Origin: Dokdonella_A sp046347015
GTDB taxonomy: Bacteria > Pseudomonadota > Gammaproteobacteria > Xanthomonadales > Rhodanobacteraceae
NCBI GenBank assembly: GCA_046347015.1
Contig: JAXMHA010000013.1
Span: 1 to 64,000 of the forward strand
Reading direction: 5' to 3'
Length of the DNA stretch: 64,000 nt
Each line of letters starts with the position of its first letter. Positions within the stretch are counted from its first letter, which is position 1. Under the pieces are notes generated by a model, which had not been told where the DNA came from, searched no databases, and worked only from the letters and a program-made list of their open reading frames with translations. A program made the translations under genes and the position numbers. Of this stretch, positions 45,101 to 52,550 are shown piece after piece.

Positions 45101-46319
45101 TTCCGACTGCACGGTGATCGCGAACTTCGCAGCCGACGGCGGAACTTGCCCGGGCGGCGATACGTTCTGCAGCTTCGAGCAGGCGCCGATACCGGACGAC
45201 GGCTACGACGGGACGCTCGGCAGCATGGCCTGCACCGACATCGACGCCAGCTCGTTGCCGGCAGGCTCGACGGTCACGAACATCACGATGACCACGGGCA
45301 TCACCCACACCTGGGCGGGCGACCTGACCGCGAAGCTGGTCAGCCCGGACGGCAGCATCCTCGGCGTGTTCAGCCGGCCGGGTCTTGCCGAGACGGCCGA
45401 CGATGGATCCGGTTGCTGTGGCGACGGTTCGGACCTCGTCTCGACCAGCCCGCTCACGTTCGACGACGCAGCACCCAACGACGCCGAACTGATGGGTTCG
45501 ACGACCAGTGGCGTGATCTGCCAGGACGATGGGATCTGCGACTTCTTCCCGGATCCGGGCGCGGTGGCGGTTCCCCCGTCGAACTTCGCCGGGTTCATCG
45601 GCGAAACAGCACCCGGCACGTGGGAGCTGTGCGTCGGCGATTCGGGAGGCGGCGATACCGGCTCGCTCGACAACTGGACGATCACGATCGGCCATACCGG
45701 TGGTGGCGGCACTCCCGTCGCGGACATCGATCCGGCGTCGTTCGCATTCGACGTGGCGGCCGGAGCCGGCGACAGCGATACGCTGCACATCGGCAACATC
45801 GGCAGCGGCACGTTGAACTGGTCGATTGCCGAGGCACCGGCTACCGGTCGTCGACCCGCCATCGGCAACCTGAATCTGGCGCAGATGCGTGCGCAACAAG
45901 GCAGCCGCCAAGCATCGACTGTGCCACGGCGCGCTGATCCCCAATCCGGTCGTACCGAGCATGGTCGTCGTCGACGAAGGCTTCGACGACATCACCACGC
46001 TGCCCGGAGGAGGCTGGCTGGAAGTCAACAACAGCGACCCGATCGGCACCATCGGCTGGTTCCAGGGCAACGACACGGTATTCCCCGCGTTCGACGGCGC
46101 GCCCACGGCCTACATCGGCGTCAACTTCAACAGCACCAGCGGTACCGGCACGATCAGCAACTGGCTGGTGACGCCGCCGATCACGTTCAGCAGTGGCGCG
46201 TCGGCGAGTTTCTACACAACCACGCTAGCCGGGTCGTCGTTCCCCGACCGGTTGCAGGTCCGGCTGTGCACGGCGGATCCGTGCACCAACGTCGGCACCA
46301 GTGCGACCGATGTCGGTGA
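42141..46319 (+). CDS. Giant secreted multidomain protein, N-terminal part
   Basis: The product has a signal peptide (residues 1-28) and then several extracellular modules. Residues 30-530 form a beta-rich domain with NFDGIGFPGVDCNCAPPDTNG and YSAMTIDPVDDCTFWYTNEY. Two Ig/fibronectin-like segments follow (about 535-735). Next are a choice-of-anchor/MAM-like jellyroll (YNYGFESGLGGWTLG to DGWYLDDVRVQSC, about 740-915), an InlB-type repeat (HTVTPSVGTPSGTI, about 930-1000) and a P/Homo B-like domain (CSFEQAPIPDDGYDG to DNWTITI, about 1008-1187). From about 45880 the frame becomes non-sense, while the next listed CDS continues the protein in another frame; a single-base indel is likely. Adhesion or surface display is plausible; no catalytic motif is seen. 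Confidence 0.82.
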   Translation: MSSSARFAAITAVCLLLACLASSNAAAAGKPVGGPMTVGHSYQNDVSLPLYYLPAWPGGSGEEGREGPENPRVPFHHVDSPDPVIQHLMAPVTLMPSPILNFDGIGFPGVDCNCAPPDTNGEVGTTQYVQMVNTGFQVFDKTTGASVLGPQSITSVWSGFGGVCETAGAGDPVVLFDQLANRWLISQFAGSSIPTDECIAISVTDDATGSWYRYAFHLGSNFFDYPHLGVWPDGYYMSMNIFNSSATAYLGPQPFVFDRDAMLNGDPATFITPGVIGASNAPILPADLDGSDLPPLGAPNTFVETPNDDYLLYHFHADFVTPGNSTFTLFDTLTGAGYTELCPGNRNCVPQSNSGGTSLDGIGDRVLFRLAYRNFGDHESLVGNFSVDSGPAAGVRWFELRDVSSGPAAVYQESTYAPDSDWRWMGSIAMDSAGNMALGFSASSASIHPQLRYTGRLSGDPLNTMSQGEVHLFDGPGSQTGGLNRWGDYSAMTIDPVDDCTFWYTNEYLPANGSFNWATRIGNFKFDACGTPGFTLSPNPQAASVCAGDPAAFAINVGSISGFDSPVTLSASGNPPPTTAGFAPNPVPSLPGSSTLTIGNTGGVAAGSYPIQIDGTASGASNKTTNVTLSVFTSAPPAATLVAPADGALNQLLRPAFSWTGSGSETYTIDVATDPAFNNIVYTDTVTGTSATPNVDLASNTQYFWRVTSANACGTGSTSATFDFTTAPLPGDCSAGTTPNEVYNYGFESGLGGWTLGTGSIGNTWADSATAHSGTHAYHANDTGAVSDQRFVSPAIALPASQVPVTLQFWHQRDMEDSGPSACYDGGILEVSTDAGATWTQIQDPDLLTDPYTGPISSGFSNPLAGLDAWCGTQAYTRSIVDISGYGGQTVQFRYRLGSDSSVGRDGWYLDDVRVQSCAPGGGNTHTVTPSVGTPSGTIAPSTPQTVNDGATTQFTLAADTGFHIDNVGGTCGGTLNGSTFTTDPVTSDCTVIANFAADGGTCPGGDTFCSFEQAPIPDDGYDGTLGSMACTDIDASSLPAGSTVTNITMTTGITHTWAGDLTAKLVSPDGSILGVFSRPGLAETADDGSGCCGDGSDLVSTSPLTFDDAAPNDAELMGSTTSGVICQDDGICDFFPDPGAVAVPPSNFAGFIGETAPGTWELCVGDSGGGDTGSLDNWTITIGHTGGGGTPVADIDPASFAFDVAAGAGDSDTLHIGNIGSGTLNWSIAEAPATGRRPAIGNLNLAQMRAQQGSRQASTVPRRADPQSGRTEHGRRRRRLRRHHHAARRRLAGSQQQRPDRHHRLVPGQRHGIPRVRRRAHGLHRRQLQQHQRYRHDQQLAGDAADHVQQWRVGEFLHNHASRVVVPRPVAGPAVHGGSVHQRRHQCDRCR

Positions 46320-47004
46320 CTTCACGACGCTGCTGCTCGACATCAACCCGACCTACGCCGTCGGTGGTTATCCGGAAGCGTGGACGCAGTACACGATCAA
46401 CACCGGCCTGCCGAGTTCGGGCACGGGGCGCATCGCGTTCCGCTACTTCGTCGAAGGCGGCGGGCCAAGCGGCGCCAACTCCAACTACATCGGCATCGAC
46501 CGCGTGACGATCGACAACGGAACCGGTGGCGGCGGTTGTTCCGCTCCATCCGACGTGCCGTGGCTGTCGGTTTCGCCGACGTCGGGTTCGGTTGCCGGCG
46601 GTAATGCCGACGATGTGACCGTCGGCGTGGACAGCACCGGCCTGGCTCCGGGTAGCTACACGGCGCATATGTGCGTGACGACCAACGACCCGGGCAACGC
46701 CCTGGTCGATGTTCCGGTAAGCCTCACCGTGACGGGCGGGACGATCACCCACACGGTCACGCCAAGCGTCGGCACGCCCTCGGGGACGATCACGCCGGAT
46801 ACGCCGCAGACGGTCGACGACGGCGACTCGATCCTGTTCACGCTGACGCCGGATGCCGGGTTCCAGATTGGCGATGTCGGCGGCACCTGTGGCGGTACGC
46901 TGGCCGGCAACGTGTTCACGACCAATCCGGTCACGGCCGACTGCACGGTGATCGCGAACTTCGCCAACGACACGATCTTCGAGGACGGCTTCGACGGACC
47001 GTAG
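45889..47004 (+). CDS. Giant secreted protein, C-terminal part in shifted frame
   Basis: This is the continuation of the preceding protein after a frameshift between about 45870 and 45955; it has no signal peptide or ribosome site of its own. It holds a choice-of-anchor J jellyroll (VVVDEGFDDITTLPGGGW to IGIDRVTIDNG), then CSAPSDVPWLSVSPTSGS and VGVDSTGLAPGSYTAHMCV, which look like the second half of a BACON-like Ig domain whose first half (IGNIGSGTLNWSIAEA) lies before the frameshift. A second InlB-type repeat follows, and the C-terminus is DTIFEDGFDGP, the I-F-x-D-G-F tail seen in two other secreted proteins here. Read together the two parts give about 1620 residues. Confidence 0.78.
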   Translation: MRNKAAAKHRLCHGALIPNPVVPSMVVVDEGFDDITTLPGGGWLEVNNSDPIGTIGWFQGNDTVFPAFDGAPTAYIGVNFNSTSGTGTISNWLVTPPITFSSGASASFYTTTLAGSSFPDRLQVRLCTADPCTNVGTSATDVGDFTTLLLDINPTYAVGGYPEAWTQYTINTGLPSSGTGRIAFRYFVEGGGPSGANSNYIGIDRVTIDNGTGGGGCSAPSDVPWLSVSPTSGSVAGGNADDVTVGVDSTGLAPGSYTAHMCVTTNDPGNALVDVPVSLTVTGGTITHTVTPSVGTPSGTITPDTPQTVDDGDSILFTLTPDAGFQIGDVGGTCGGTLAGNVFTTNPVTADCTVIANFANDTIFEDGFDGP

Positions 47005-47038
47005 CTGCCTCGAACAGACGACCCTGCAATGCGATTGC

Positions 47039-47065
47039 GAGGCCTCCTTCGGGAGGCCTCTTTTT
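47039..47065 (+). terminator. Intrinsic terminator after the giant secreted protein
   Basis: GAGGCCTCC-TTCG-GGAGGCCTC is a perfect nine-base stem with a UUCG tetraloop followed by TTTTT, 34 bases after the stop codon at 47004. Confidence 0.9.
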
Positions 47066-47190
47066 CCGGTTCCGCGCACATCGCACGATCCGACGGGCTG
47101 GCTTTCCCCCGGTGGGAACCGCCGCATGCCCGCCACCTCGGGTTCCGGGCGCGGCAGGCGGCGCCAGCGGATTGGACGGCGTCGAGGCGC

Positions 47191-48468
47191 TTACGCGTGC
47201 GTGTCGAAGGCAGCAGGCGGACGGTCGCGCCGCGCCCAATCGATTTCCGCCACCGGCCCGACCCAAAACACCCAAGCGACGCCGCCCAAGGCGCACATCG
47301 CGGCGGCGATCCAGAACGCGATGATGAAATCCCCGGTGCGCTGGACCAGCAACCCGGTCAGGAACGGCGCGACGGCCCCGGCAACGTTGGCGAATCCGCT
47401 CTGGATGCCCACCCATCGTCCCGCGGCGCTCGCGCCAGCCAGGGTTTGCGCGACTGCGAAGATGTTCGGTGCAACGAGGCCGAAGGCCACGCACGTCAGC
47501 AGCAACAAGACCACGGAAATCGTCGCGCCAGCCGAGGCGCAACCTGCGATGCACGCCGCGGCCACCACGCTGCCGACACCAAGGCAGCCCTTGCGGACTC
47601 TCGTCGCCGAGCCACCCGCCGCGATCCATCGATCGGAGACCCACCCCGTGACCAGGTTGGCCAGCGCCATCAGGAGGTAGGCGCTGCCGCCGATCTTCGC
47701 CATTTGCGCAATCGACCAGCCCCGCGCGTCGACGAGATAAAACGGGATCCAGGACAACACGAAGCTGTAGGCATAGTTTCCGCAGAAGTGCGCGAAGCTT
47801 GCACCCCAGAGCGAACCCGAGTGCAACATCGGCCAGGTTCCGGGCGAAGCGGAATCGGCACGGGCACGGCGTTCCACCAATCTCGGCTGTATGACCAGCA
47901 ACCAGGGCACTACCCACACGAGGCTTGCCAAGCCGAACGCAATGAAGAACGCGCGCCAACCGATCGCCGCGATCGCCAATCCGCCAATGAATATCCCGAA
48001 GGCCGGTCCGGCGGCGACGCAGGCCATGACCACTGCGTTGGCAATGCTGCGGACGGACTCCGGGAAGCAACGCGCGATGATCGACGAAGATGCCGGAAAG
48101 AACACCGACTCGCCGACGCCAAGTGCGAGACGCAGCGCGACCAGCATCGCGTACGTTTGTACGAGTCCGGACAGCGCCATCGCGAGCGACCACACGATGA
48201 AACCGGCCAGCATCACGCGGGCAGCACCGACGCGGTCCGTCAGCCAGCCGAATACGACCTGCATCGGGATGAACGCGATCGAGAACGCGGTCAACAGGAA
48301 ACCGAGATCGGTCGCCGTGAGATGCAACTCCCTCTTGATCACGGGGGCGGCCGTGGCGAGATTGCCGCGGTCCACGAAACTGATGAATGCCGCCGCGCCC
48401 AGCAGGAACAGCGTGGCGAGCAGCCATCGCGGCAACGCATTCAAGGCAGCAGCGTTCCCGCGGTGCAT
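47191..48468 (-). CDS. MFS transporter, anion:cation symporter-like
   Basis: The 425-residue membrane protein shows twelve hydrophobic segments and the MFS loop motif GWLTDRVGAARVML after the second helix. FISFVDRGNLATAAP in helix 1 and GVGESVFFPASSSIIARCFP in helix 4-5 resemble the ACS family (glucarate, phthalate and sialate transporters). The substrate is probably an organic anion, but nothing in the neighbourhood identifies it. It is convergent with the giant secreted protein and divergent from the DUF3011 gene. Confidence 0.9.
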   Translation of the reverse strand: MHRGNAAALNALPRWLLATLFLLGAAAFISFVDRGNLATAAPVIKRELHLTATDLGFLLTAFSIAFIPMQVVFGWLTDRVGAARVMLAGFIVWSLAMALSGLVQTYAMLVALRLALGVGESVFFPASSSIIARCFPESVRSIANAVVMACVAAGPAFGIFIGGLAIAAIGWRAFFIAFGLASLVWVVPWLLVIQPRLVERRARADSASPGTWPMLHSGSLWGASFAHFCGNYAYSFVLSWIPFYLVDARGWSIAQMAKIGGSAYLLMALANLVTGWVSDRWIAAGGSATRVRKGCLGVGSVVAAACIAGCASAGATISVVLLLLTCVAFGLVAPNIFAVAQTLAGASAAGRWVGIQSGFANVAGAVAPFLTGLLVQRTGDFIIAFWIAAAMCALGGVAWVFWVGPVAEIDWARRDRPPAAFDTHA

Positions 48469-48736
48469 ATGCCCCCCCTACCGCCCAGGATTGCCACGCC
48501 ACGCTTGCAGCGCAGCTTCTTCAGCCTAGCATGGGGATCCGGCAATGCGCTCCCGCGCCGCCAGCAACCCCGACAACAAGCCAACCCGATTGCGCCGATC
48601 GCCGGGCGTTTCCGCACCGATCCACCGTGACCCTTGCCGCCTCTGCGGCGCCCGTCGGTGCACACGCCTTGTCGTTGGTTGTCCCGGCGGCAGGCCACCG
48701 GTAACATCGCCCGACCAACGAACGTAGGAGGCGGTC

Positions 48737-49411
48737 ATGGCAGCGATGCGAGGTTGGGGAACCATTCTCGCCCTTGGGGCATGCATCGCGGCGCCGGCAT
48801 TTGCCGACGGCCAGCTCGAATGCACAAGCACCCATTACCAGTATCAGTATTGCCGTGCCAACACGGGAAACTCGGTGCGCCTCGCGCACCAGCAATCCAA
48901 GTCGAGTTGCGACTACGGGAGAAGTTGGGGCTATGACGGCCGTGGCATCTGGGTCGACAACGGCTGCGGCGCCATCTTCGAGTACGGTTACGGCGGTGGA
49001 GCGCCCGACTACGGCGGAGGCGGACATCACCATCATGGCGGCGATGACTCCGGTGCCGTGGTCGCCGGTGCCGCAGCGCTGGTGATCCTCGGCGCGATCG
49101 CGAACAACTCGTCGCACCATTCGCACCACGATCACGGCCAGGTGCAGTACGAGCAGGAATACGCCAGCGTCCCCGCGTGGGCCGTCGGACGATTCAGCGG
49201 CAGTGACGACGTATCCGGCACGCCGATCGATGTCAGCATCGACGGCGGCGGCAACATCAACGGTTACTACGGCCACCAGTCGCTGAATGGCCAGTGGAGC
49301 GGCGGACGCGCTTATCTCGGCAACCGCGGCTACAACGCGTCGCCGAACGGCAACGGCATCCGCCTCGTCGCCGACGACGGCGGCATGGTCATCAACCTCT
49401 ACCGCAACTGA
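48737..49411 (+). CDS. DUF3011 secreted protein
   Basis: The 224-residue product has a signal peptide (about 1-23, ending AFA-DG), then a DUF3011 domain: LECTSTHYQYQYC, SSCDYGRSWGYDGRGIWVDNGC, with four cysteines that should form two disulfides. A Gly/His-rich linker (GGGGHHHHGGDDSG and HHSHHDHG) surrounds a short hydrophobic segment (VVAGAAALVILGAIA). The C-terminal 75 residues are a small beta domain (IDVSIDGGGNINGYYGHQSL). The His-rich linker could bind metal. AGGAGG precedes the ATG. Confidence 0.85.
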   Translation: MAAMRGWGTILALGACIAAPAFADGQLECTSTHYQYQYCRANTGNSVRLAHQQSKSSCDYGRSWGYDGRGIWVDNGCGAIFEYGYGGGAPDYGGGGHHHHGGDDSGAVVAGAAALVILGAIANNSSHHSHHDHGQVQYEQEYASVPAWAVGRFSGSDDVSGTPIDVSIDGGGNINGYYGHQSLNGQWSGGRAYLGNRGYNASPNGNGIRLVADDGGMVINLYRN

Positions 49412-49422
49412 CGGAGACGCTC

Positions 49423-50292
49423 ATGACACGGACCTCGATGCCGGGACTTCTCGTCGCCGTCATTGCAATGTTCACTTGCGCGCACGCGGCGCCGCCCGCT
49501 GGCGCGGATGCCGCCTCCGGAAAGCCGGCGACCGCCGCAAAGCACCGATCAGCCATTCCGGTCACCGGGGATTCGGTGCTGGCGCGCCTCGACCGGACGG
49601 GCACGCTGCGCGTCGGGGTCGCCGTCAACGTGCCGTGGGTGTCGCACGACAAGGACGGCCAGTTGATCGGCTATTCAATCGATGTCGCGAAACAGGTCGC
49701 GGCCGACATGGGGTGGAAGCTCGACCTTGTCACGACTTCGTGGCCGAAACTGGTCGATGGGCTTCGCACCGATCGCTACGACGTGGTCATTTCCGGGCTC
49801 AGCATCACGCCGCAGCGTGCGCGGCTGGTGCGCTTCACGAGGCCTTACGGCGAATACGACATCAGCCTGGTCGTCAACCGCAGCAAGGCTTCCGCCACCG
49901 ACATCGCAGGCTTCCTGAAAGGAAACCCGAAGCGGGTCGCGGTGCGCAAAGGCACGCTCAACGTCGCCATCGCCAGGGACCGCCTGCCGGGAGCCGAGAT
50001 CATCGAGGTCGATGACGAGTCGCAGGCAATCGCCGACCTGCGCGCCGGAAAGTACGACGCGTTCGTCGCCGAGGCACCCACCCCGCACTTGCTGCAACTG
50101 GCTTATCCGAACGATTTGCGCGAGCTCGGCGAACCGTTGGGGAGGACGGCCCACGGCATGGCGGTACGGCTCGGCGATCGCGAGCTGCGCCACGTGCTCG
50201 ACGCATGGATCATCCAGAACCAGGCCAGCGGCTGGTTGAAGCAGCGCGCGGATTTCTGGTTCAACGGCACCGCGTGGGCCAACCAGCTGTGA
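49423..50292 (+). CDS. Periplasmic solute-binding protein, family 3
   Basis: The 289-residue protein has a signal peptide (about 1-23) and a type 3 solute-binding fold: SVLARLDRTGTLRVGVAVNVP, GYSIDVAKQVAADMGW, LRTDRYDVVISGLSITPQRA and KRVAVRKGTLNVAIA. Family members bind polar amino acids or related solutes for ABC importers, but no permease or ATPase gene is adjacent, so it may be an orphan receptor or have another role. It begins 12 bases after the DUF3011 gene and may be cotranscribed. Confidence 0.88.
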   Translation: MTRTSMPGLLVAVIAMFTCAHAAPPAGADAASGKPATAAKHRSAIPVTGDSVLARLDRTGTLRVGVAVNVPWVSHDKDGQLIGYSIDVAKQVAADMGWKLDLVTTSWPKLVDGLRTDRYDVVISGLSITPQRARLVRFTRPYGEYDISLVVNRSKASATDIAGFLKGNPKRVAVRKGTLNVAIARDRLPGAEIIEVDDESQAIADLRAGKYDAFVAEAPTPHLLQLAYPNDLRELGEPLGRTAHGMAVRLGDRELRHVLDAWIIQNQASGWLKQRADFWFNGTAWANQL

Positions 50293-50385
50293 TCGCCGCG
50301 ACAACGGCAGCCGATGTACGTCCTGCCGCACTTGCGGCTGCGGACTGACACAAGCCGCTTGTTGCCGGCGTCGGGGATCCCGCGG

Positions 50386-50409
50386 CCTGCGGCGTGACCA
50401 CGCCGCAGG
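50386..50409. repeat. Inverted repeat, candidate bidirectional terminator or REP-like unit
   Basis: CCTGCGGCGTG-AC-CACGCCGCAGG is a perfect eleven-base inverted repeat between convergent genes. There is no T-tract. A near-copy (TGCGGCGTG/CACGCCGCA) lies at 52451-52472. Confidence 0.55.
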
Positions 50410-50459
50410 ACCGCCGGCTTGGCCGCCCTCCGTTCCGCATCGGGCTTCGCGGTCCGGCG

Positions 50460-50759
50460 TCACTCGACATTCCCGGAGATCAAGGCTCGCAGTGCGCCGA
50501 GGTGCCGGTCGAGAGCCTTGCGGCCGGTACGCGTCAGCCGATACCAGGTCACCGGCTTGCGGGCGACGAAATCGCGCCGCAAGCTGATGTAGCCGTCATC
50601 CTCCAGCCGCCGCAACTGCGCGCCGAGGTTGCCGTCGGTCAGTTCGAGTTGCTCCTTGAAGCGCGAAAAGCTGATCTCGGCGCTCCCGGCCAGCAATACC
50701 GCGATCGCGAGCCGAACCCGATGCTCCAGCGCGGGATCGAAACCGTCGAGCGCGTTCAT
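50460..50759 (-). CDS. Winged-helix transcriptional regulator
   Basis: The 99-residue protein is a single winged-helix domain: HRVRLAIAVLLAGSAEISFSR, KEQLELTDGNLGAQLRRLEDDGY (recognition helix) and the wing ISLRRDFVARKPVTWYRLT. It belongs to the short ArsR/MarR-like 'transcriptional regulator' group that typically controls its own operon. It overlaps the upstream membrane-protein gene by four bases (ATGA), so the two are coupled, and a matching palindrome lies upstream at 51365-51383. Confidence 0.88.
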   Translation of the reverse strand: MNALDGFDPALEHRVRLAIAVLLAGSAEISFSRFKEQLELTDGNLGAQLRRLEDDGYISLRRDFVARKPVTWYRLTRTGRKALDRHLGALRALISGNVE

Positions 50760-51328
50760 TGCCGCGTCCGCGATTCGCTCCGCATGGCCCACCAGCCGCC
50801 CCACGCCAATGCGAAGCCAATCGCCAGGCCCGCGGTGGTCCAGACGTAGGGCAAGTGCCAGAGCAGCAGCGCGACGTAGGCCACCAGCATCACGACGCCG
50901 CTCGGCGCAATGCCACGCTCGAGGTGCACGGCGGCCAGCAGGTAGACAACGCCGCCGACCAGCAGGAACAAGCTGGCGCCGACCGCGGGATCGACGGCAC
51001 CGATGAACATCGGGACTCCCGCCAGCAGGAAACCGATGCCGGCAACAAGCCAGTGCCATCCGTAGCGCCGTCCCAACCCGCGGTCGTTGAGTCCCCGGCG
51101 CTGCGCGCCCCGGCTGCCGAGCCACCAGCTCAGGATTCCCCCGCCAATGCCGGCAACGAACCAGTACGGGCTGGCAAACCGTGGTGCGAAATCCGGCAAC
51201 GCAAAGCCGATCGGCACGAGAACCGCCCACAGGAAGTAGATTGCAGCCTCGCCGGGTGCCCGTTCGTTGCGACGCACGGAACTAGCGACATAGTCGAGAT
51301 TCTCGCGTACGGATTCGATCGGGTTCAT
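50756..51328 (-). CDS. Multi-pass membrane protein partnered with a regulator
   Basis: The 190-residue product has about six hydrophobic segments (YFLWAVLVPIGFALPDF, YWFVAGIGGGILSWWLG, HWLVAGIGFLLAGVPMF, ASLFLLVGGVVYLLAA and two more). It starts with MNPIESVRENLDYVASSVRR, a conserved-looking cytosolic helix. The family is unknown to me, but gene pairs of a membrane protein plus a short winged-helix regulator are common in Xanthomonadales and Bacteroidetes. The start was set by the MNPIES motif; the frame is open upstream without homology. Confidence 0.8.
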   Translation of the reverse strand: MNPIESVRENLDYVASSVRRNERAPGEAAIYFLWAVLVPIGFALPDFAPRFASPYWFVAGIGGGILSWWLGSRGAQRRGLNDRGLGRRYGWHWLVAGIGFLLAGVPMFIGAVDPAVGASLFLLVGGVVYLLAAVHLERGIAPSGVVMLVAYVALLLWHLPYVWTTAGLAIGFALAWGGWWAMRSESRTRQ

Positions 51329-51364
51329 CACGGGCGTTTCCTCGGTTAAGTGACGTGGCCATAG

Positions 51365-51383
51365 TACTCTGTATTCCAAAGTA
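51365..51383 (-). promoter_or_regulatory. Operator-like palindrome upstream of the membrane protein/regulator pair
   Basis: TACTCTG-TATTC-CAAAGTA is an inverted repeat with six of seven matching positions, 37 bases upstream of the membrane-protein ATG in the divergent promoter. TACTTTG-type arms are typical of short winged-helix (PadR/MarR-like) repressor sites. It is the likely autoregulatory site of the 99-residue regulator. Confidence 0.6.
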
Positions 51384-51405
51384 TGTAAAGGAGATCGCTC
51401 AATCG

Positions 51406-52425
51406 ATGCCTCGCTCCTCCTCCAGCAGCGGTTCGCGAAGGTTCTGCGCTTGCGGCGACTGGAAAGCAATCTCCGGGCATCGCGGCCAACATTCGCGACC
51501 GGCCCGGGACCGACATGACTGCATTCGATCCCGCCATTCCGCTGGACACAACCACGGCTGGGCGCTGACGACCGATGCACGGCAACGCGTCGTCGTTGCC
51601 GGCCGTTCCGCGCACTATCGGGGCAATACGTCGCAGTATGACTATTGGCTTGCGCTGGCGCGGTTGACGCCGCAGGGACAGCTCGACCCGACATTCGCGG
51701 ACGGTGGCGCCTACGAAACGATGCTCCAGGTCGACCAGCCCGACAACCCGCGAGACATCGTCTACGACAATCCCGGGTCCGTTGGACTGGACCGGCAAGG
51801 CCGCATCATTGTCCCGGGATCGGTCCTCGCTCCGGTCTCAGATGCCGTGGTGTTTCGCACCCTGCCCGGCGGCGATGCGGATGCGGGCTTCGGCGATGAC
51901 GGCCTCCTCCGGTTGCACATGCCTAGCGGAAGCGGGGGCGCGGCCCTGCCGCTCGATGACGGCAGCATGCTGGTTACCGGCGGCAACTGGGTCGATACCT
52001 TCACCACGGGAATATTCCTGGAGCGTGTGTTGCAAGACGGCGCGCTCGATCCCCGATTCGGAGTCGAAGGCATTGGCGAGATTCCACTGCCCGAGGGAAT
52101 GGGCGGCGGGGCGCTGATCACGCCCACGGGCGACGGCGGCTGGCTCGTCGCCGGCCCGATCAGCACGGGCGCGTCCGACATTGATGGGCTCGGCGTTGCC
52201 GTCGCGAAATTCGATGCCAACGGAATTCCGGATGCGGACTTCGCCAGCAACGGCCTGGCGATGATCGGACTGCCCGACGGCCGTTTCCTCACGGCTGTGG
52301 GGATGGCGTTGCAACCGGATGGACGATTGCTCGCCGCCGGGTCCATTGGCGAAGGCCCCGGACAAGTGCCGCACTTTGCCGTCATTCGAATCGTGATCGA
52401 CGCAGGCATCACGCACCGGGATTAG
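51406..52425 (+). CDS. Delta-60 repeat propeller protein, N-terminus doubtful
   Basis: From about residue 70 the product shows delta-60/NHL-type propeller repeats: LARLTPQGQLDPTFADGG, LERVLQDGALDPRFGVEG and VAKFDANGIPDADFASNG, each followed by a strand such as SVGLDRQGRIIVPGS or GMALQPDGRLLAAGS. The first 65 residues (Ser/Arg/His-rich, with CACGDW) have no signal peptide and do not resemble the family, so the 5' end may be degraded, frameshifted or wrongly placed. Intact relatives are secreted and longer. The start at 51406 is only the first ATG after an AAGGAG. Confidence 0.6.
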   Translation: MPRSSSSSGSRRFCACGDWKAISGHRGQHSRPARDRHDCIRSRHSAGHNHGWALTTDARQRVVVAGRSAHYRGNTSQYDYWLALARLTPQGQLDPTFADGGAYETMLQVDQPDNPRDIVYDNPGSVGLDRQGRIIVPGSVLAPVSDAVVFRTLPGGDADAGFGDDGLLRLHMPSGSGGAALPLDDGSMLVTGGNWVDTFTTGIFLERVLQDGALDPRFGVEGIGEIPLPEGMGGGALITPTGDGGWLVAGPISTGASDIDGLGVAVAKFDANGIPDADFASNGLAMIGLPDGRFLTAVGMALQPDGRLLAAGSIGEGPGQVPHFAVIRIVIDAGITHRD

Positions 52426-52450
52426 CTGGACTCGGGGTCGACGTCCGGGC

Positions 52451-52472
52451 TGCGGCGTGTCAGCACGCCGCA
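52451..52472. repeat. Inverted repeat related to that at 50386
   Basis: TGCGGCGTG-TCAG-CACGCCGCA is a perfect nine-base inverted repeat just after the delta-60 gene. Its arms are the same as the core of the repeat at 50386-50409, with a different loop. Confidence 0.55.
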
Positions 52473-52550
52473 AGCATGATTTTTATGCATTGTTTACGCA
52501 ACCGGTGGTATACAGCGCATTCCTGTCGCGTCGGATTCCGCGAAGCCGCC

